Positions 63,201 through 64,000 of a stretch of 64,000 nt of DNA are shown here, in pieces. How positions within the stretch are numbered: position 1 is the first letter of the stretch; the number at the start of each line of letters is the position of its first letter. Source of the stretch: Kentomonas sorsogonicus. Lineage: Eukaryota > Euglenozoa > Kinetoplastea > Trypanosomatida > Trypanosomatidae. Where the stretch lies: NCBI GenBank assembly GCA_030347455.1, contig JAQOSZ010000177.1:124001-188000 (forward strand). Direction: 5' to 3'. The notes beneath the pieces are model-generated. The model had not been told where the DNA came from and made no database searches. It saw only the letters and a list, made by a program, of their open reading frames with translations. Both the position numbers and the translations under genes were made by a program.

Positions 63201-63945
63201 TGGCTGCGCCGCCCGCGTCCGGACGTCAGATCCTGCAGCCGCCGGTACACGATCTCCCGCTCTGGCGACATCTCCCCGGCCGCCGCCAGTGAGGCCGCGT
63301 CCAGCACGGAGTTGCCCTCCTCCTCGTAGAACGACAGCGGTGCCTCGTGCCGTTGCTGCTGCTGAGGAATGTGCCGACTCTGGCGACGCTCGCCGTCAGC
63401 GCCAGCGTCACCTTCCTTGGTGTCACGTGTATCCTCATTGATGTTATTGCTGTCATGAGTCATAGTGCTATGATTATTTTTATTGTAGTTGGCAGCTGTC
63501 GTGGCGTTTGGAACACGCACAGTGGTGGTGGCCGCCGCCGTTGCTGTTGTTGCTGTTGCTGTTGTTGCTTCGCACACGCCGTCGGCATCAGTGGCGGTGC
63601 GGTGCGAGCGGGACGGCGAGGGGGAGGGGTGGCGGCGCGCGAGCTTCCCGCTGCTGCCGCTGCGCTGCTGCTGCCGTGGTGGCGGTGGCTGCGCGTCGTG
63701 CGATCCGCGGGGTACTCAGCGGACGATGACGACGGCGGCGGGATGTGCGCAAGGCTCCCGAGGCTGCGGGAGGAGGGCATCGCCGCGTAGGAGTCCAGGC
63801 CGCCGTCGGCCCCACCGGATTCGAAAATGGAAAAGTTGGGGTGATTCGGGGAGGAGAGCGCTTGGCGGGACGACAGCGGCGACGAAGACGAGTGTGCGCC
63901 GCTCGCCGCCGCCGCTGCGAGAGCGCGTAAAGACGTCACTGGCAT
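60206..63945 (-). CDS. Large pseudokinase-like protein, several frame changes, may extend beyond the window
   Basis: Roughly 1,240 codons. Kinase landmarks appear in order but in alternating frames: an N-lobe region with long Ala/Gly inserts, a hinge-like RQYARGSKPLAALLP, a catalytic loop LAHGNLKPSNVFVS (HGN where active kinases have HRD), a DFG-like VADFGLPLFPEV, an APE-like WSLLPPECRAVAE, then TEAGDAFALGVLLYWALVGALP and a final RRLVRKLLEPLPARRHTLADL. Loss of the catalytic Asp predicts a pseudokinase acting as scaffold. The N-terminal 250 residues are Ser/Ala/Gln-rich (nine-Gln run near 63560) and the C-terminal 300 are Ser/Gly/Pro-rich. About five frame changes are needed (near 63.55, 63.2, 62.15, 61.95 and 61.65 kb). 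The ATG at 63945 is preceded by no pyrimidine tract, and 63946-64000 also reads as possible coding sequence, so the real start may lie outside. Confidence 0.6.
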
Positions 63946-64000
63946 TGTTGTTGATGATGGTGGTCACTCACACTGGTGTTGGCGGAGTCCAGATCCCCGT

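Noticed and set aside
1-64000. CRISPR arrays, viral or retroelement copies, transposons
   Set aside because: No regularly spaced repeats, reverse transcriptase, integrase, transposase or terminal repeats were seen.

Overview
The window looks like nuclear DNA of a kinetoplastid flagellate (trypanosomatid-like). Every protein gene I can support lies on the minus strand, has no visible introns and is separated from its neighbours by AT-rich, purine-rich (+ strand) spacers. Read on the coding strand, these spacers give pyrimidine tracts followed by an AG just upstream of the ATG, which is the usual signature of polycistronic transcription with spliced-leader trans-splicing. Genes are GC-rich and spacers are rich in microsatellites and homopolymers. 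TAA, TAG and TGA all end genes, so a standard nuclear code fits. The species cannot be named from the sequence.

Layout, low to high coordinate (transcription runs high to low). 0.8-3.5 kb: a UBE2C-like ubiquitin-conjugating enzyme and a second E2-fold protein of AKTIP/FTS type. 4.9-8.1 kb: two Asn-rich orphan proteins starting Met-Gly. 9.4-10.4 kb: a glycerophosphodiester phosphodiesterase with a membrane anchor. 11.8-15.1 kb: VPS50/syndetin-like tethering subunit. 15.9-20.1 kb: a very long Ala/Glu/Arg coiled-coil protein. 21.1-23.2 kb: a single-pass membrane protein and a PPR-like protein. 23.9-29.7 kb: a ribosomal-protein cluster with five copies of RPL41 (eL41) and two of RPL12 (uL11), including a duplicated L12-L41 unit of about 1.04 kb. 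31.8-35.1 kb: a four-TM protein and a cobalamin adenosyltransferase with an extra Cys-rich module. 35.1-38.4 kb: a 3.3 kb stretch without a recognisable gene. 38.4-42.1 kb: a cytochrome-b5-fused delta-9 desaturase and the ribosome-assembly WD40 protein NLE1/Rsa4. 42.5-50.8 kb: DHHC palmitoyltransferase-like gene, the TFIIH helicase XPD, and a cullin. 51.5-59.1 kb: small coiled-coil protein, MAPKK-like kinase, and a GAF plus dynein-stalk-like axonemal candidate. 59.4-59.8 kb: three tRNA genes (Leu-TAA, Ile-AAT, Gln-CTG) on the plus strand. 60.2-64 kb: a large pseudokinase that may run off the window.

Functional themes are housekeeping: ubiquitin conjugation (E2, UEV-like, cullin), ribosome supply and assembly (L12, L41, NLE1), lipid metabolism (GDPD, desaturase), trafficking (VPS50, DHHC), repair/transcription (XPD) and probable cytoskeletal/flagellar parts. 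Neighbouring genes need not be functionally linked, as is normal in kinetoplastid polycistrons.

The most striking oddity is that the first 16 kb reads cleanly, while at least eight genes between 17 and 64 kb change reading frame one or more times, with strongly conserved protein on both sides. Mixed plus and minus shifts in GC-rich or repeat sequence point mainly to indel errors in the assembly. Other points of interest are five RPL41 copies whose identity stops at the CDS edges, a Cys kept at the E2 catalytic position in the AKTIP-like protein, the DEGH box of XPD, the Cys-rich module on the adenosyltransferase, and the dynein-stalk-like domain on a non-motor protein.
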